Origin: Aldehydirespirator sp963667505
GTDB taxonomy: Bacteria; Actinomycetota; Acidimicrobiia; Acidimicrobiales; Aldehydirespiratoraceae
Reading direction: 5' to 3'
Assembly (NCBI GenBank): GCA_963667505.2
Contig: OY763490.2
Span: 1,488,001 to 1,552,000 of the forward strand
DNA length: 64,000 nt
Below, in pieces: positions 44,886-54,830 of this stretch (positions are counted from its first letter, which is position 1; the number at the start of each line of letters is the position of its first letter). The notes under the pieces are model-generated. The model searched no databases and was not told the origin of the DNA. It was given only the letters and a program-made list of their open reading frames with translations. A program made the position numbers and the translations under genes.

Positions 44886-46487
44886 TTGGCTGATCGGAAG
44901 TCGTTCTGGGCTTGGTGCCTGGAGTCGGAGGAGCCCTCCGACGCCGACCGGGCCGCGCTGGCGGCCAAGCTGTCGAAGCGGTACGGCACCGAGGTCGTCG
45001 CCAAGCCGGTGCCGTCGCTGGACGACGCTGAGCTGCGGGCGCCCCGCATCGCGGTGCCCGACTCGGTGGCCGGGTGGTGCTCGACCACCGTCTACGACCG
45101 GGCCCGCTACGCCTACGGCGCCCATTTCACCGAGCGGGTCCGGGCCTTCAACCTCGACTTCGGAAACCCGCCCGACGTGGTGGCCCACCCTCGGGATGAG
45201 ACCGAGGTGGAGGCCACCCTTGACTGGTGCGACGCCAACGGCTACGTGACCGTCCCCTACGGCGGCGGGTCGTCGGTGGTGTGGGGCGTCACCCCCCACG
45301 ACGACCTCGGCCCGACGGTGGTGGTGTCGTTGGACCGGCTCGACCGGGTGCTGGAGATCGACGAGGTGTCCCGGGCGGCCCGCATCCAGGCCGGCGTGTT
45401 CGGCCCGCACCTCGAGGACCAGCTGCGGCCCAGCGGACACACCCTGCGACACTTCCCGCAGTCGTTCCGGTTCTCCACCCTCGGCGGCTGGATCGCCACC
45501 CGCTCGGGAGGCCACTACGCCACCAACCACACCCACATCGACGACTTCGTGGAGTCGGTGCGCATGATCACCCCGGCCGGCTGGTGGGAGTCCCGCCGCC
45601 TGCCCGGCTCCGGCGCAGGCCCCAGCCCCGACCGGATGGTGATCGGCTCCGAGGGTGTCTACGGCATCATCACCGAGGCCTGGATGCGCATCCAGCGCCG
45701 CCCGACCTTCCGGGCCACCGCCGGGGTGACGTTCGGGTCGTGGCTGGCGGGCTGCGAGGCGGTGCGGCACATCGTGCAGGCCAAGCTGTGGCCGGCCAAC
45801 CTGCGCATCCTCGACCCGGCCGAGGCCCGCCGGGCCGCCGGGCTCGACGGTGAGCAGGCGCTGGTGATCGTGTCGTTCGAGTCGGCCGAGCTCAGCCAGC
45901 GCCACAACATCGCGGCCGCCGTCGAGATCGCCCGGGACTGCGGCGGCCACGTCGCCGACGACGATGTCCGGGTCGACGACGGCACCGGTGCGCCCACCGG
46001 CCGGGGCGGCGCCGTCGGGGCGTGGCGCAACGCCTTCATAGGCGTCGGCAACGGCGTGGAAACCTCGCTGGGACTGGTCAACGACACCTTCGAGACGGCG
46101 GTCACATGGGACCGCTGGCCCGACTTCGACGCCGAGATCCGCGCCCGGGTGGGCACCGTGCTGGCCGACACGTTCGGGCCGCACCATTCGCTGTCGTGCC
46201 GGTTCACCCACGTCTACACCGACGGCCCGGCCCCCTACTACACATGGTCGGGCATGTGCGCCGTCGGCAGCGAGATCGCCCAGTGGCAGACCGTCAAGGA
46301 CGAGGCCAACCGGGCGGTGGTGGACGCGGGCGGCACCGTCACCCACCACCACGCCGTGGGCCGCATGCACCGGCCTTACGGCTACGACCGCCAGCGCCCC
46401 GAGCTGTTCGCCCAGTCCGTCCGGGCCGTCAAGCGGCGCCTCGATCCCAACGGCATCCTCAACCCCGGCGTCCTCATCGACCCCTGA
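44886..46487 (+). CDS. AGPS-like FAD-binding oxidase
   Basis: 533 residues. The FAD-binding PCMH half (VPYGGGSSVVWGV, FSTLGGWIATRSGGHYAT, VIGSEGVYGIITEA) is followed by a C-terminal oxidase domain with THHHAVGRMH, the His motif of alkyldihydroxyacetonephosphate synthase. Bacterial members are often ether-lipid or glycolate-type oxidases. The TTG at 44886 is preferred: AGGAGG lies 8 nt before it. A GTG at 44853 would add 11 residues. Confidence 0.85.
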   Translation: MADRKSFWAWCLESEEPSDADRAALAAKLSKRYGTEVVAKPVPSLDDAELRAPRIAVPDSVAGWCSTTVYDRARYAYGAHFTERVRAFNLDFGNPPDVVAHPRDETEVEATLDWCDANGYVTVPYGGGSSVVWGVTPHDDLGPTVVVSLDRLDRVLEIDEVSRAARIQAGVFGPHLEDQLRPSGHTLRHFPQSFRFSTLGGWIATRSGGHYATNHTHIDDFVESVRMITPAGWWESRRLPGSGAGPSPDRMVIGSEGVYGIITEAWMRIQRRPTFRATAGVTFGSWLAGCEAVRHIVQAKLWPANLRILDPAEARRAAGLDGEQALVIVSFESAELSQRHNIAAAVEIARDCGGHVADDDVRVDDGTGAPTGRGGAVGAWRNAFIGVGNGVETSLGLVNDTFETAVTWDRWPDFDAEIRARVGTVLADTFGPHHSLSCRFTHVYTDGPAPYYTWSGMCAVGSEIAQWQTVKDEANRAVVDAGGTVTHHHAVGRMHRPYGYDRQRPELFAQSVRAVKRRLDPNGILNPGVLIDP

Positions 46488-46532
46488 TCCGCATCAGGGC
46501 GCGTGAGTGCGGCTCTTGTCGGGGTCGTAGAG

Positions 46533-48086
46533 TCAGTACCAGGAGTCGGGCACAGCCTCCTTCCGCTCGGCCATGAACGCTCGCAGCTCCCGGTCGATCG
46601 AGTCGTCGAGCGGCGGTGGCCGGTAGTCGGCCAGCATCTGCTTCCACAGGGCGTTGGCCCGGTGCTGGGCGTCGAGGCTGCCGTCCTCGGCCCACTGCTC
46701 GTAGGACCGGGTGTCGGCCAGCGCCGACTCGTAGTTGGCCGTCTCGAAGTGGGCCATCGTGTGGGCGGTGCCAAGGTAGGCCTGGCCCGGTCCGGCCTGC
46801 CGGTAGGCGTCGGCGGCCAGTTCCTCGTCGTCTATGGACAGCCCGGCCACCAGGCGATGGATCATCCCGCAGCGGTCGAGATCCATGACGAACTTCTCGT
46901 AGCCCATGGTGAGCCCGCCCTCCAGCCAGCCGGCGGCGTGGATCACATAGTTGGTCCCGGCCAGGATCCCAGCCGACATGGAGTCGGCCGACTCCTGCAT
47001 GGCCTGGGCGTCGGCGGTCTTCGACGCCGTGTAATGGGCGCCGCAGCGCAGCGGCAGCCCGAGGCGGCGGGCCAGTTGGCCGATGGCGTAAGTGGCCAGC
47101 ACCGACTCGGGCGTGCCGAAGGTGGGGGCGCCCGACTTGAGGTCCATGGTGGTCAGGAAGTTGCCGAACACCATCGGCGCGCCCGGCCTCACCAACTGGC
47201 TGAGCGCGATCCCCGTGAGGGCCTCGGCCAGGGCCTGGGCGATCAGCGCCGGCTGGGTGACCGGCCCCATGGCCCCGCCGATGATGAACGGCGAGACGAC
47301 GCATCCCTGGTTGGCCCGGGCGTAGGCCTTCAGAGCCCCCGACATCACGTCGTCCCAGACCAGCGGCGAGTTGACGTTGATGTTGCCCTGGATGACGCAA
47401 TGGTCCTCCAGGTAGTCGGCCCCAAAGACGATCCGAGCCATCTCGATGGAGTCCTCGGCCCGCTGCGGAGCGGTCACCGACCCCATGAACGGCTTGGTCG
47501 ACCAGCGCAGATGGGCGTAGGTCATGTCGAGATGCCGCTTGTTCACGGGCAGGTCCACCGGCTCGCACACCGTCCCGCCGGAATGGTGAAGCCAAGGCGT
47601 GGCGTAGGCGAGCTTGACGAAGTTCTCGAAGTCCTCGAAGGTGGCGTAGCGGCGGCCCCGGTCCAGGTCGGTCACGAACGGCGGGCCGTAAGCGGGCAGC
47701 AGCACCAGATGGTCGCCGCCGATGGGCACCGCCCGGCCGTCGCGACCGTGCATGTCGAACCGGGCCGGGGCGGTGGCGCACAGCTCACGGGCCAGGCCGG
47801 GCTCGAACCGCACCCGCGCGCCCTCGACAGAGGCACCCGCGGAGCGGAACAGCTCCAGCGCCTCGTCGTCGCCCCTGAACTCCACCCCGACCTCCTCGAG
47901 GATCCAGTCGGCGTGCGCCTCCAGCCGGCGGAGGTCGGCCTCGCCGAGCAGTTCGTAGGTCGGTATGCGCCGACGCGGAACCGGCGAGACTCCGGTGCTG
48001 GGCCCGGCCGGTGCAGCCCTCCTCGCCACCCGCGACCTGCGTCCCCCGCGGCGACTGGATCCCGGTGCTGCGGGAACGTCAGGCAC
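46533..48086 (-). CDS. MttB-family trimethylamine/betaine methyltransferase
   Basis: 517 residues. It reads as a full-length MttB superfamily protein with no in-frame amber codon, so it is a non-pyrrolysine member (like MtgB or MtcB). Those demethylate glycine betaine or carnitine using a corrinoid protein. No corrinoid protein or reactivase is nearby. About 40 N-terminal residues are Arg-rich and may be over-annotated. Convergent with the AGPS-like gene. Confidence 0.8.
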   Translation of the reverse strand: MPDVPAAPGSSRRGGRRSRVARRAAPAGPSTGVSPVPRRRIPTYELLGEADLRRLEAHADWILEEVGVEFRGDDEALELFRSAGASVEGARVRFEPGLARELCATAPARFDMHGRDGRAVPIGGDHLVLLPAYGPPFVTDLDRGRRYATFEDFENFVKLAYATPWLHHSGGTVCEPVDLPVNKRHLDMTYAHLRWSTKPFMGSVTAPQRAEDSIEMARIVFGADYLEDHCVIQGNINVNSPLVWDDVMSGALKAYARANQGCVVSPFIIGGAMGPVTQPALIAQALAEALTGIALSQLVRPGAPMVFGNFLTTMDLKSGAPTFGTPESVLATYAIGQLARRLGLPLRCGAHYTASKTADAQAMQESADSMSAGILAGTNYVIHAAGWLEGGLTMGYEKFVMDLDRCGMIHRLVAGLSIDDEELAADAYRQAGPGQAYLGTAHTMAHFETANYESALADTRSYEQWAEDGSLDAQHRANALWKQMLADYRPPPLDDSIDRELRAFMAERKEAVPDSWY

Positions 48087-48151
48087 AGGCGGAAGCGTAC
48101 TTCTGCACGGCCTGCCGGGATGGAAGAGCCGCCGTACTTACACTGGCCATC

Positions 48152-49410
48152 GTGACTGACGATCACCGTGCAGGCCCCGGGCGCGGATCGGGCCTGCTGG
48201 CCGGGGTGCGGGTGATCGAGTCGAGCCTGCTCGGGCCGGGCCATCTGGGCACGTTCCTGGCCGACCTGGGCGCGGACGTGATCAAGGTCGAGTCGCCCGC
48301 CGGGGACTACATCCGCCAGATGACCTGGCCCATCGTCGAGGGGGTGTCGCTGCTTCACCTGCACACCCACCGGGGCAAGCGCAGCGTCACCCTCGACCTC
48401 AAGACCGACGCAGGCCGGCGGCTGTACATCGACTTGGCCGCGGGTGCCGACGTGGTGGTGGAGGCCATGCGGCCGGAACGCTGGCCCGCCTAGGCCTCGG
48501 CCACGACGTCCTCAGCGCGGCCAACCCCCGCCTGGTGCTCGCCACGCTGTCGGGCTACGGCGCCACCGGCCCCTACAAGGACATGCCCAGCCACGGCATC
48601 GCCTACGACACCTGGTCGGGGATCGTGCAGCCCGTCGTCGACGACGAGGGCTTCACCCGCATCCCCCCCGACATGCCCAACGTCGGCATCAACGTCGGGC
48701 CGATGCTGGCCGCGCTGGCGGTGCTGGCCGCGGTCATCAAGGCCCGCGACACCGGCGAGGGATGCCGCATCGAGGTGGCCCAGTCCGACGCCTCCGCCTA
48801 CATGGACTGGTACCGCATCGAGACCGAGCGGGCCTATCTGCGCCCGGAGGACGAGGTGACCGGCAACCCGTCCGACGACTACGAGCGCCGCCCCGCAGGC
48901 CTGGCCGGCATGTGGGAGGGCGTGCGCTACCAGGCCTACGCCGCGGCCGACGGCCATGTGCTGTTCATGGCCTCCGAGCAGGCCTTCTGGCGCAACTTCT
49001 GCGACGGCGTGGGCCGAATGGACCTGTTCGAGCGCTGGCCCGGCTCCACCTACGCCGACCACGCCCGGGGCAACACCGAGCTGCAGCGGGAGCTGACCGC
49101 CATCTTCGCCACCAGGACCTGCGCCGAATGGCTGGCGTTTAGCAACGAGGCCAATACCCCCATCGCGCCATTCAACACGCCTGCCAACGTCGGCGACGAC
49201 CCGCAGTTCCAGGCCCGTATCGGGTTCCTGCCCGCCGAAGCGATGGGCTGTGAGCAGCTCCCCCTGCCGGTGTTCGTGGACGACGAGAAGCCCGCGACGC
49301 CAACAAGGGCCCCCACCGTCGGCCAGCACACTGACGAGGTGATGGAGCAGGTGCTGGGCCTCGACCCCGACGAGATCGCCGGCCTACGAACCGAGGGCGC
49401 CTTCGGCTGA
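48152..49410 (+). pseudogene. CaiB/BaiF-type CoA-transferase, single frameshift
   Basis: The N-terminus reads GLLAGVRVIESSLLGPGHLGTFLADLGADVIKVESPAGDYIR, a family III CoA-transferase start. At about 48472 one G appears missing (CCGGAACG for CCGGGAACG), which ends the frame at a TAG. The next frame continues as GTLARLGLGHDVLSAANPRL and then LSGYGATGPYKDMPSHG to the stop at 49410. All parts are otherwise well conserved. It is either a recent mutation or a sequence error. Confidence 0.8.
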
Positions 49411-49414
49411 TCGC

Positions 49415-49534
49415 GAACTGGCAGCCCACAGCACCCAAAACGGCCTCCACCGCTGCCAATTCCAGACCCTGCGCCGCCCGCCCACCGAACTGGCAGCCCA
49501 CAGCACCCCAAACGGCCTCCACCGCTGCCAATTC
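49415..49534. repeat. pair of 48-bp inverted-repeat elements, 72-bp period
   Basis: Copies at 49415-49462 and 49487-49534 are bounded by GAACTGGCAG and CTGCCAATTC, so they can form a 10-bp stem with one mismatch. The spacer is 24 bp. They fill the gap between two convergent genes and may act as terminators. The same element occurs at 57564. Confidence 0.9.
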
Positions 49535-49537
49535 CGG

Positions 49538-50521
49538 CTAGCCGCGGGTGACGACCACTTCGCGGCCGGGAACCTCGGGCTCGTCGTCGATCATCTGTGC
49601 GGGGAAGCCGGGGGCGAGCACCGACACGCCGGTGGCCTCCTCCAGGCGGCGGACCACGTTCGGCGACCACTCCCTCGCTCCGTAGCGGGCCGCGGCGTCG
49701 TCGAAGATGTCGATCAGCACCGGCGACAGTTCCAGCGGCACTCCGGCCCGCCCGGCCACCGCCGCGAACAGCGACAGGTCCTTCTGCACCAGGTCCATGG
49801 TGAAGTTGATGTCGCGGCTGCCGTTGAGGATCACCTGGCTCTCGGTCTCGTGGACGAAGGAGTTGCCCGACGAGATGCGGATGGCCTCGTAGGTGGTGTT
49901 GAGGTCGATGCCGGCCAGCTTGGAGGTGACCAGCGCCTCGCACAGCGACACCAGGTTGGCGGTGGCCAGGTAGTTGGTAACCACCTTCAGGATCGACGCC
50001 GAGCCGATCCCGCCCGCGTGCAGGATGTTGCGGCCCATGGCGGTGAGCACGGGCAGCGCCCGCTCGAACGTGCCCCGGTCGCAGCCCGCGAAGATCGAGA
50101 TATTGCCGGTGGCGGCCCGATGGCAGCCGCCCGACACCGGGCAGTCCACCGCCGCGCCGCCAGCGTCGGCCACCAGCGCGGCCAGCCGTCGGACCTCGGC
50201 CTCGTCGGTCGTGCTCATCTCGGCCCAGATGGGCACCTCGCCGCTGTCGGCGGGCCCGGCGCGGGAGGCCAGGCCCGTGAGGATCCCGTCGTCGGCCTCC
50301 ATCACCGCCGCGCTGGCCGCCGGGCTCGGCAGACAGGTGATCACCATGTCCGCCGCGGCCGCCATCTCCGCAGGACTGTCGGACCACCCCGCGCCCCCGG
50401 ACTCCAGCGGCGCGGCGGTCGAACGGTCCAGGTCGCGCACCACTAAATCGAAGCCGTTGCGCAGCAGGCTTCCCGCCAGCTTCGATCCCACGTTTCCCAA
50501 TCCGATAAAGCCCACCCTCAT
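49538..50521 (-). CDS. 3-hydroxyisobutyrate dehydrogenase-like oxidoreductase
   Basis: 327 residues. The Rossmann start MRVGFIGLGNVGSKLA, WAEMSTTDE, DCPVSGG and LKVVTNYLATANLVSLCEAL (active-site Lys region) are the beta-hydroxyacid dehydrogenase family signs. NAD(P)-dependent; the substrate could be a hydroxyisobutyrate, tartronate semialdehyde or a related acid. Convergent with the frameshifted CaiB gene. Confidence 0.85.
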   Translation of the reverse strand: MRVGFIGLGNVGSKLAGSLLRNGFDLVVRDLDRSTAAPLESGGAGWSDSPAEMAAAADMVITCLPSPAASAAVMEADDGILTGLASRAGPADSGEVPIWAEMSTTDEAEVRRLAALVADAGGAAVDCPVSGGCHRAATGNISIFAGCDRGTFERALPVLTAMGRNILHAGGIGSASILKVVTNYLATANLVSLCEALVTSKLAGIDLNTTYEAIRISSGNSFVHETESQVILNGSRDINFTMDLVQKDLSLFAAVAGRAGVPLELSPVLIDIFDDAAARYGAREWSPNVVRRLEEATGVSVLAPGFPAQMIDDEPEVPGREVVVTRG

Positions 50522-50628
50522 TGACGGCTCCCTTTCGTCGCCTCACGGCGACGCTAACGCCCCAGCCCGAGCACCGAGAGGAACCAAATCCTGTGGACCC
50601 GGTCCACGCCCGCCACACGCTCTAGCTG

Positions 50629-50790
50629 CCCCGGATCCCGGGGTACACACCCTGAACCCCTGCGGATCCCGAAGACACACCCTCAACCCCGGCGGATCCC
50701 GAAGACACACCCTCAACCCCGGCGGATCCCGAAGACACACCCTCAACCCCTGCAGAACCCGAGTACACACCCTCAACCCCTGCAGAACCC
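50629..50790. repeat. 30-bp minisatellite, five units
   Basis: Units start at 50641, 50671, 50701, 50731 and 50761, with a partial unit before them. The core is GAAGACACACCCTCAACCCC. It sits in the 399-bp gap between the divergent dehydrogenase and APH-like genes; the rest of that gap shows nothing I recognise. Confidence 0.95.
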
Positions 50791-50920
50791 GGCGATGGCT
50801 TGCAGCACCCGACCCGTCGTCTTCGGCAGCCGACCCTCCACCTGAGGCACCCCCGCGGCGTCGGGGCATTCGGCCTGCCGCCGTTGGCAGTCGGCCGTCG
50901 GCGCGGCGACGCTAAGGGGC

Positions 50921-51952
50921 ATGGACCGGACACCGAAGGGGGTAGATCCAGAGCCGGTCACGGCCTGGCTCGCCGACCGGGTCGGCGCGGTGCCTCCCTT
51001 GAGCTTCGAACCCGTCGCGCAGGGCGCGTCCAACCTCACTTTCGTCGTGACCGACGCCGCCGGGCGCCGGGTCGTGCTGAGACGCCCGCCGACCGGGCAT
51101 GTGCTGGCCAGCGCCCACGACATGACCCGCGAGCACCGGGTGATTTCGGCGCTGGCGCCCACGCCGGTGCCGGTGCCGCCCGCCTTGGGCCTGTGCACCG
51201 ACCAGGCCGTCAACGGCGCCGACTTCTACGTGATGGGGTTCGTGGACGGCTCGGTCGTGTTCGACCGGGAGGCTGCGCTGTCAGTGGACGAGGCGACGCG
51301 GGCCGTCATGGGCCGCGCGATCGTCGACACCCTCGCGGCACTGCACTCGCTCGACCCAGACGCTGTGGGCCTAGGCGACCTGGGCCGCCGCGACGGTTAC
51401 TGCGCACGGCAGCTCCGTCGCTGGTTGCGCCAGGTGGATGAGGGCTCCGACCGCGACCTTCCCCTGCTCCGCGAGCTTCACGGCCGGCTGTCGGCTTCGA
51501 TCCCGAGCCAGCAGGGCACCGGCATCGTGCACGGCGACTACCGGCTCGACAATTGCATCATGGCCGCGGACGGATCGGTGGTGGCCGTCCTGGACTGGGA
51601 GCTGTGCACTCTGGGCGACGTGCTGATGGACGTGGCCGGTCTGGTGTCGTGGTGGGGCGACTCGGACGCCGACCTCGGCCGCATGTCGGACATGCCTACT
51701 ACCGTCGAGGGCTTCGGCACCGCCGAGGAGATGCTGGCCCGCTACGCCAGCCGCTCGAACCGCGACCTCTCGGACCTCGACTGGTACGTGGCCCTTCAGT
51801 TCTGGCGAGTGGCTTGCATCATCGAGGGGGTCCGGGTGCGCCACGCGGCAGGAGCCATGGGCGACAAGGGCGACTACGACGACACGGGAGCGCGGCGCTT
51901 CATCGAGTACTCGCTGGCCCGCAGCGCCGAACTGCTCGACGCGTCCGCCTGA
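50921..51952 (+). CDS. APH/ACAD10-like phosphotransferase
   Basis: 343 residues. The kinase-like fold has HGDYRLDN (catalytic loop) and LDWELCTLGD (metal Asp), and QGASNLTFVV in the N-lobe. It matches the phosphotransferase family found beside acyl-CoA dehydrogenases (ACAD10/11 type), which phosphorylate 4-hydroxyacyl-CoAs. An antibiotic-resistance role is unlikely from context. The 30-bp minisatellite lies in its upstream region. Confidence 0.85.
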   Translation: MDRTPKGVDPEPVTAWLADRVGAVPPLSFEPVAQGASNLTFVVTDAAGRRVVLRRPPTGHVLASAHDMTREHRVISALAPTPVPVPPALGLCTDQAVNGADFYVMGFVDGSVVFDREAALSVDEATRAVMGRAIVDTLAALHSLDPDAVGLGDLGRRDGYCARQLRRWLRQVDEGSDRDLPLLRELHGRLSASIPSQQGTGIVHGDYRLDNCIMAADGSVVAVLDWELCTLGDVLMDVAGLVSWWGDSDADLGRMSDMPTTVEGFGTAEEMLARYASRSNRDLSDLDWYVALQFWRVACIIEGVRVRHAAGAMGDKGDYDDTGARRFIEYSLARSAELLDASA

Positions 51953-51970
51953 GAGAGGCCGGCCGAGGCC

Positions 51971-52471
51971 TCAGCCGAGCGCGGCAATGGCAGCGTCGTA
52001 GTCCGGCTCGTTGGCGATCTCTTCCACCAGCTGGGAGTACAGCACGGTGCCGTCGGCGCCGATCACCACCACGGCCCGGGCGCACAGGCCGGCGACGGGC
52101 CCACCGGTGATGCCCACCCCGTAGTCGTCGAGGAACTCAGGGTTGCGGAAGGTGGAGCCGGTGGTCACGCTCTCAAGGCCCTCGGCGCCGCAGAACCGGC
52201 TCGCCGCGAAGGGCAGGTCAGCCGAGACGCATACCACCGTGGTGTTGTCGAGACCGGCGGCGCGCTCGTTGAATGCACGCACGCTCTGAGCGCAGACCGG
52301 CGTGTCCACCGACGGGAAGATGTTGAGCACCACCCGGCCTCCCAGCAGGCCCTCCGAGGAGACGCTGCCGAGGTCGCCTCCGGTCAGGGCGAAGGCCGGA
52401 GCAGCCTGGCCCGCAGCGGGCAGGTCGCCGCTCGTCTCGAGTGGGTCTCCGAGGAATGTGATTGTGGCCAC
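51971..52471 (-). CDS. tpx: thiol peroxidase Tpx
   Basis: 166 residues. FPSVDTPVC holds the peroxidatic Cys60, and SRFC the resolving Cys94, the atypical 2-Cys Tpx pattern. It reduces lipid or hydrogen peroxides using thioredoxin. Starts with ATITFLGDP. Convergent with the APH-like gene and divergent from the decarboxylase. Confidence 0.95.
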   Translation of the reverse strand: MATITFLGDPLETSGDLPAAGQAAPAFALTGGDLGSVSSEGLLGGRVVLNIFPSVDTPVCAQSVRAFNERAAGLDNTTVVCVSADLPFAASRFCGAEGLESVTTGSTFRNPEFLDDYGVGITGGPVAGLCARAVVVIGADGTVLYSQLVEEIANEPDYDAAIAALG

Positions 52472-52605
52472 TGGCGTCTCCTTGAAAGCGGTGGGCGGGG
52501 CTCGCGCTCTCCGGCTCGGGCGCGGCGGATCGCCCCGTCGACGCGTGCCGGATCATCGGTGTGCACACGGAGGCTACATCGGTCGGCGGTTACCATCCCA
52601 ACACG

Positions 52606-54027
52606 ATGCATCCCAAGCACGCCTCGCCCTCCACCGATCCGCTCGACCTGGAGGCGTTCCGGCGCAATGCACACGCCCTCGTCGACTGGATCGCCGACTA
52701 TCTGGGCGGCCTGGACAGCCGACCGGTGCGCGAGCCCGCCGAGCCCGGCGACGTGCGGGCCAAGCTTCCCGACGAGGCGCCCGAGCATCCAGAGTCCTTT
52801 CAGGGGGTGCTGTCCGACCTGGACCGGGTGGTGGTTCCGGGCCTGACGCATTGGCAGCATCCCGGATGGTTCGCCTACTTCCCGGCCCAGTCGTCGCCGC
52901 CGTCGGTGCTCGGCGAGCTTGCCGCGGCGGGCCTCGGCGTCCAGGGAATGCTGTGGTCTACGTCGCCGGCCGCCACCGAGCTCGAGTCCCATGTGCTCGA
53001 CTGGCTCGTCGACCTGATGGGCGTGCCCCAGGATTGGAAGACCACCGGTGCGGGTGGCGGCGTGTTGCAGTCCGGTGCCTCGGCCTCCACCCACACCGCG
53101 CTGGTGGTGGCCCGCGAGCAGTGCCTGTCACGGACCGGGGCAGGCCCCAAGGACATGGCCGCCTACACGTCCAGCCACGCCCACTCGTCCATCGAGAAGG
53201 GGGCCCGCATGGCTGGCTTCGGCCACATCCGGCTGCTCGATACCGACCACGAGTTCGCGGCCCGTCCCGAGGCTCTGGCCGCAGCCGTCGCCGCCGACCG
53301 GCGAGCGGGGCTGGCTCCGTCCTTTCTGGGCACGGCGGTGGGCACGACCGGCACCACCGGCGTCGATCCGGTGCGGCGGCTGGGAGAGATCGCCCGGGCG
53401 GAGCAGATGTGGCACCATGTGGACGCCGCCTATGCCGGCTCGGCCATGATCTGCGAGGAGTTCCGCTACCACCAGGACGGCCTCGAGTTGGTGGACAGCT
53501 ACACGTTCAACCCGCACAAGTGGCTGGCCACCAACCTCGACTGCTCGGTGATGTGGGTGGCCGATCGTCGACCGCTGATCAACGCGCTGAGCGTGCTGCC
53601 GCCCTATCTGCGCGACGAGGCGTCCGAGTCGGGCCGGGTGATCGACTACCGGGACTGGCACGGTCCGCTCGGCCGGCCGTTCCGGGCCCTGAAGCTCTGG
53701 TTCGTGCTGCGCTGCTTCGGCGCGGAGGGCCTGCGCCGCATGATCCGCACCCACGTCGGCTGGGCCCGCGAACTGGCGGAGCGCATCGACGCTCACCCGC
53801 GGCTTTCGATCTTCGCGCCGACGCCGTTCGCGCTGGTGTCCTTCGCGCATGCCGACGGCAACGAGGCCACCGACGCCCTAGTGGAGCAGATCAACGAAGA
53901 CGGCCGCTTCTACATCACCCCCTCGGAAGCCGACGGAAGGCATTACGCCCGCATCTCGGTCGGCTCGACCTGGACTTCTCGCTCCCACGTAGATGCCCTG
54001 TGGGACCTGATCGCCTGCAGCGCCTGA
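52606..54027 (+). CDS. PLP-dependent aromatic amino-acid decarboxylase-like protein
   Basis: 473 residues. Group II decarboxylase: NPHKW with the PLP Lys at about 305, HVDAAYAGSAMI, and QSGASASTHTAL. The N-terminal ALVDWIADYL segment is typical of aromatic L-amino-acid decarboxylases. The ATG at 52606 begins MHPKHASPSTDPLDLEAF. A GTG at 52561 is also in frame. It is followed within 15 nt by the aldolase gene. Confidence 0.85.
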   Translation: MHPKHASPSTDPLDLEAFRRNAHALVDWIADYLGGLDSRPVREPAEPGDVRAKLPDEAPEHPESFQGVLSDLDRVVVPGLTHWQHPGWFAYFPAQSSPPSVLGELAAAGLGVQGMLWSTSPAATELESHVLDWLVDLMGVPQDWKTTGAGGGVLQSGASASTHTALVVAREQCLSRTGAGPKDMAAYTSSHAHSSIEKGARMAGFGHIRLLDTDHEFAARPEALAAAVAADRRAGLAPSFLGTAVGTTGTTGVDPVRRLGEIARAEQMWHHVDAAYAGSAMICEEFRYHQDGLELVDSYTFNPHKWLATNLDCSVMWVADRRPLINALSVLPPYLRDEASESGRVIDYRDWHGPLGRPFRALKLWFVLRCFGAEGLRRMIRTHVGWARELAERIDAHPRLSIFAPTPFALVSFAHADGNEATDALVEQINEDGRFYITPSEADGRHYARISVGSTWTSRSHVDALWDLIACSA

Positions 54028-54041
54028 TAGAAGAAGCCGCC

Positions 54042-54830
54042 ATGCGAACCAACCCGATGCGAGACAGGTGGACAGCGGGCGAGGCGGCCCTGGGCGGTTG
54101 GCTGGCCATCCCTAGTTCCTTCTCGGCCGAGATCGTGGCCCGCTGCGATCTGGACTACGTGTGCGTCGACACCCAGCACGGCCTCGTCGACTACCGCGAC
54201 TCGTGGAAGATGCTGCAGGCCGTCAACCTGGGCTCGGCCACGCCGCTCGTGCGGGTCCCCTGGAACGAGCCGGGCATCATCGGCAAGAGCCTCGACGCCG
54301 GCGCCCGAGGGATCATCGTGCCCATGGTCAACACCCGGACCGAGGCCGAGGCGGCGGTGCGAGCCTGCCGGTACGCGCCCGACGGCGGCCGCAGCTACGG
54401 ACCGGCTCGGGTCATCCGTCAGGAAGGCGGCGACTACTACGCCAATGCCAACGCGGATGTGGCCGTCATCGTGATGATCGAGACGGTCGAGGCCATCGGC
54501 AACCTCGACGACATCCTGTCGGTGCCGGGCCTGGACGCGGTGTACGTGGGTCCCTCCGACCTGTCGGTGAGCCTCGGTCTGCCGCCGGGCAACAACGACG
54601 GTCGAGCCGCCTTCGACGAAGCCCTGGCCACGATCGTCACGGGCTGCGTTCGCCGCGGCGTGATCGCTGGCTGCCACACCGTGTCGGAACTGTGTCAGCG
54701 ACGCGTCGAGCAGGGATTCCGCATGATCACCGTCACCTCCGACGCCACCGCCCTCTCGCGAGCCCTTGAAGACGAGCTGCGCCGGGCTCGGGGCGAGGCG
54801 CCGGCCGTGCGAACAGGCTCCATGTACTAG
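54042..54830 (+). CDS. HpcH/HpaI-type class II aldolase
   Basis: 262 residues. It matches the HpcH/HpaI family of metal-dependent aldolases (YVCVDTQHGLVDY, IVPMVNTRTEAE, MIETVEAIGNLDDIL, VYVGPSDLSVSLG), which cleave 2-keto-3-hydroxy acids. The metal-binding Glu and Asp positions are present. It starts 14 nt after the decarboxylase and is probably in the same operon. The actual hydroxyacid is unknown. Confidence 0.85.
   Translation: MRTNPMRDRWTAGEAALGGWLAIPSSFSAEIVARCDLDYVCVDTQHGLVDYRDSWKMLQAVNLGSATPLVRVPWNEPGIIGKSLDAGARGIIVPMVNTRTEAEAAVRACRYAPDGGRSYGPARVIRQEGGDYYANANADVAVIVMIETVEAIGNLDDILSVPGLDAVYVGPSDLSVSLGLPPGNNDGRAAFDEALATIVTGCVRRGVIAGCHTVSELCQRRVEQGFRMITVTSDATALSRALEDELRRARGEAPAVRTGSMY

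Noticed and set aside
46533..48086. Pyrrolysine-containing trimethylamine methyltransferase
   Set aside because: The frame has no internal TAG and there are no pyl genes, so it is a non-pyrrolysine member.
50622..50933. Minus-strand frame with ten-residue GSAGVEGVSS repeats
   Set aside because: The reading follows directly from the 30-bp minisatellite, the rest is Arg/Pro-rich noise, and there is no ribosome-binding site.
50921..51952. Aminoglycoside resistance kinase
   Set aside because: The sequence and the acyl-CoA gene setting fit the ACAD10/11-type phosphotransferases better.
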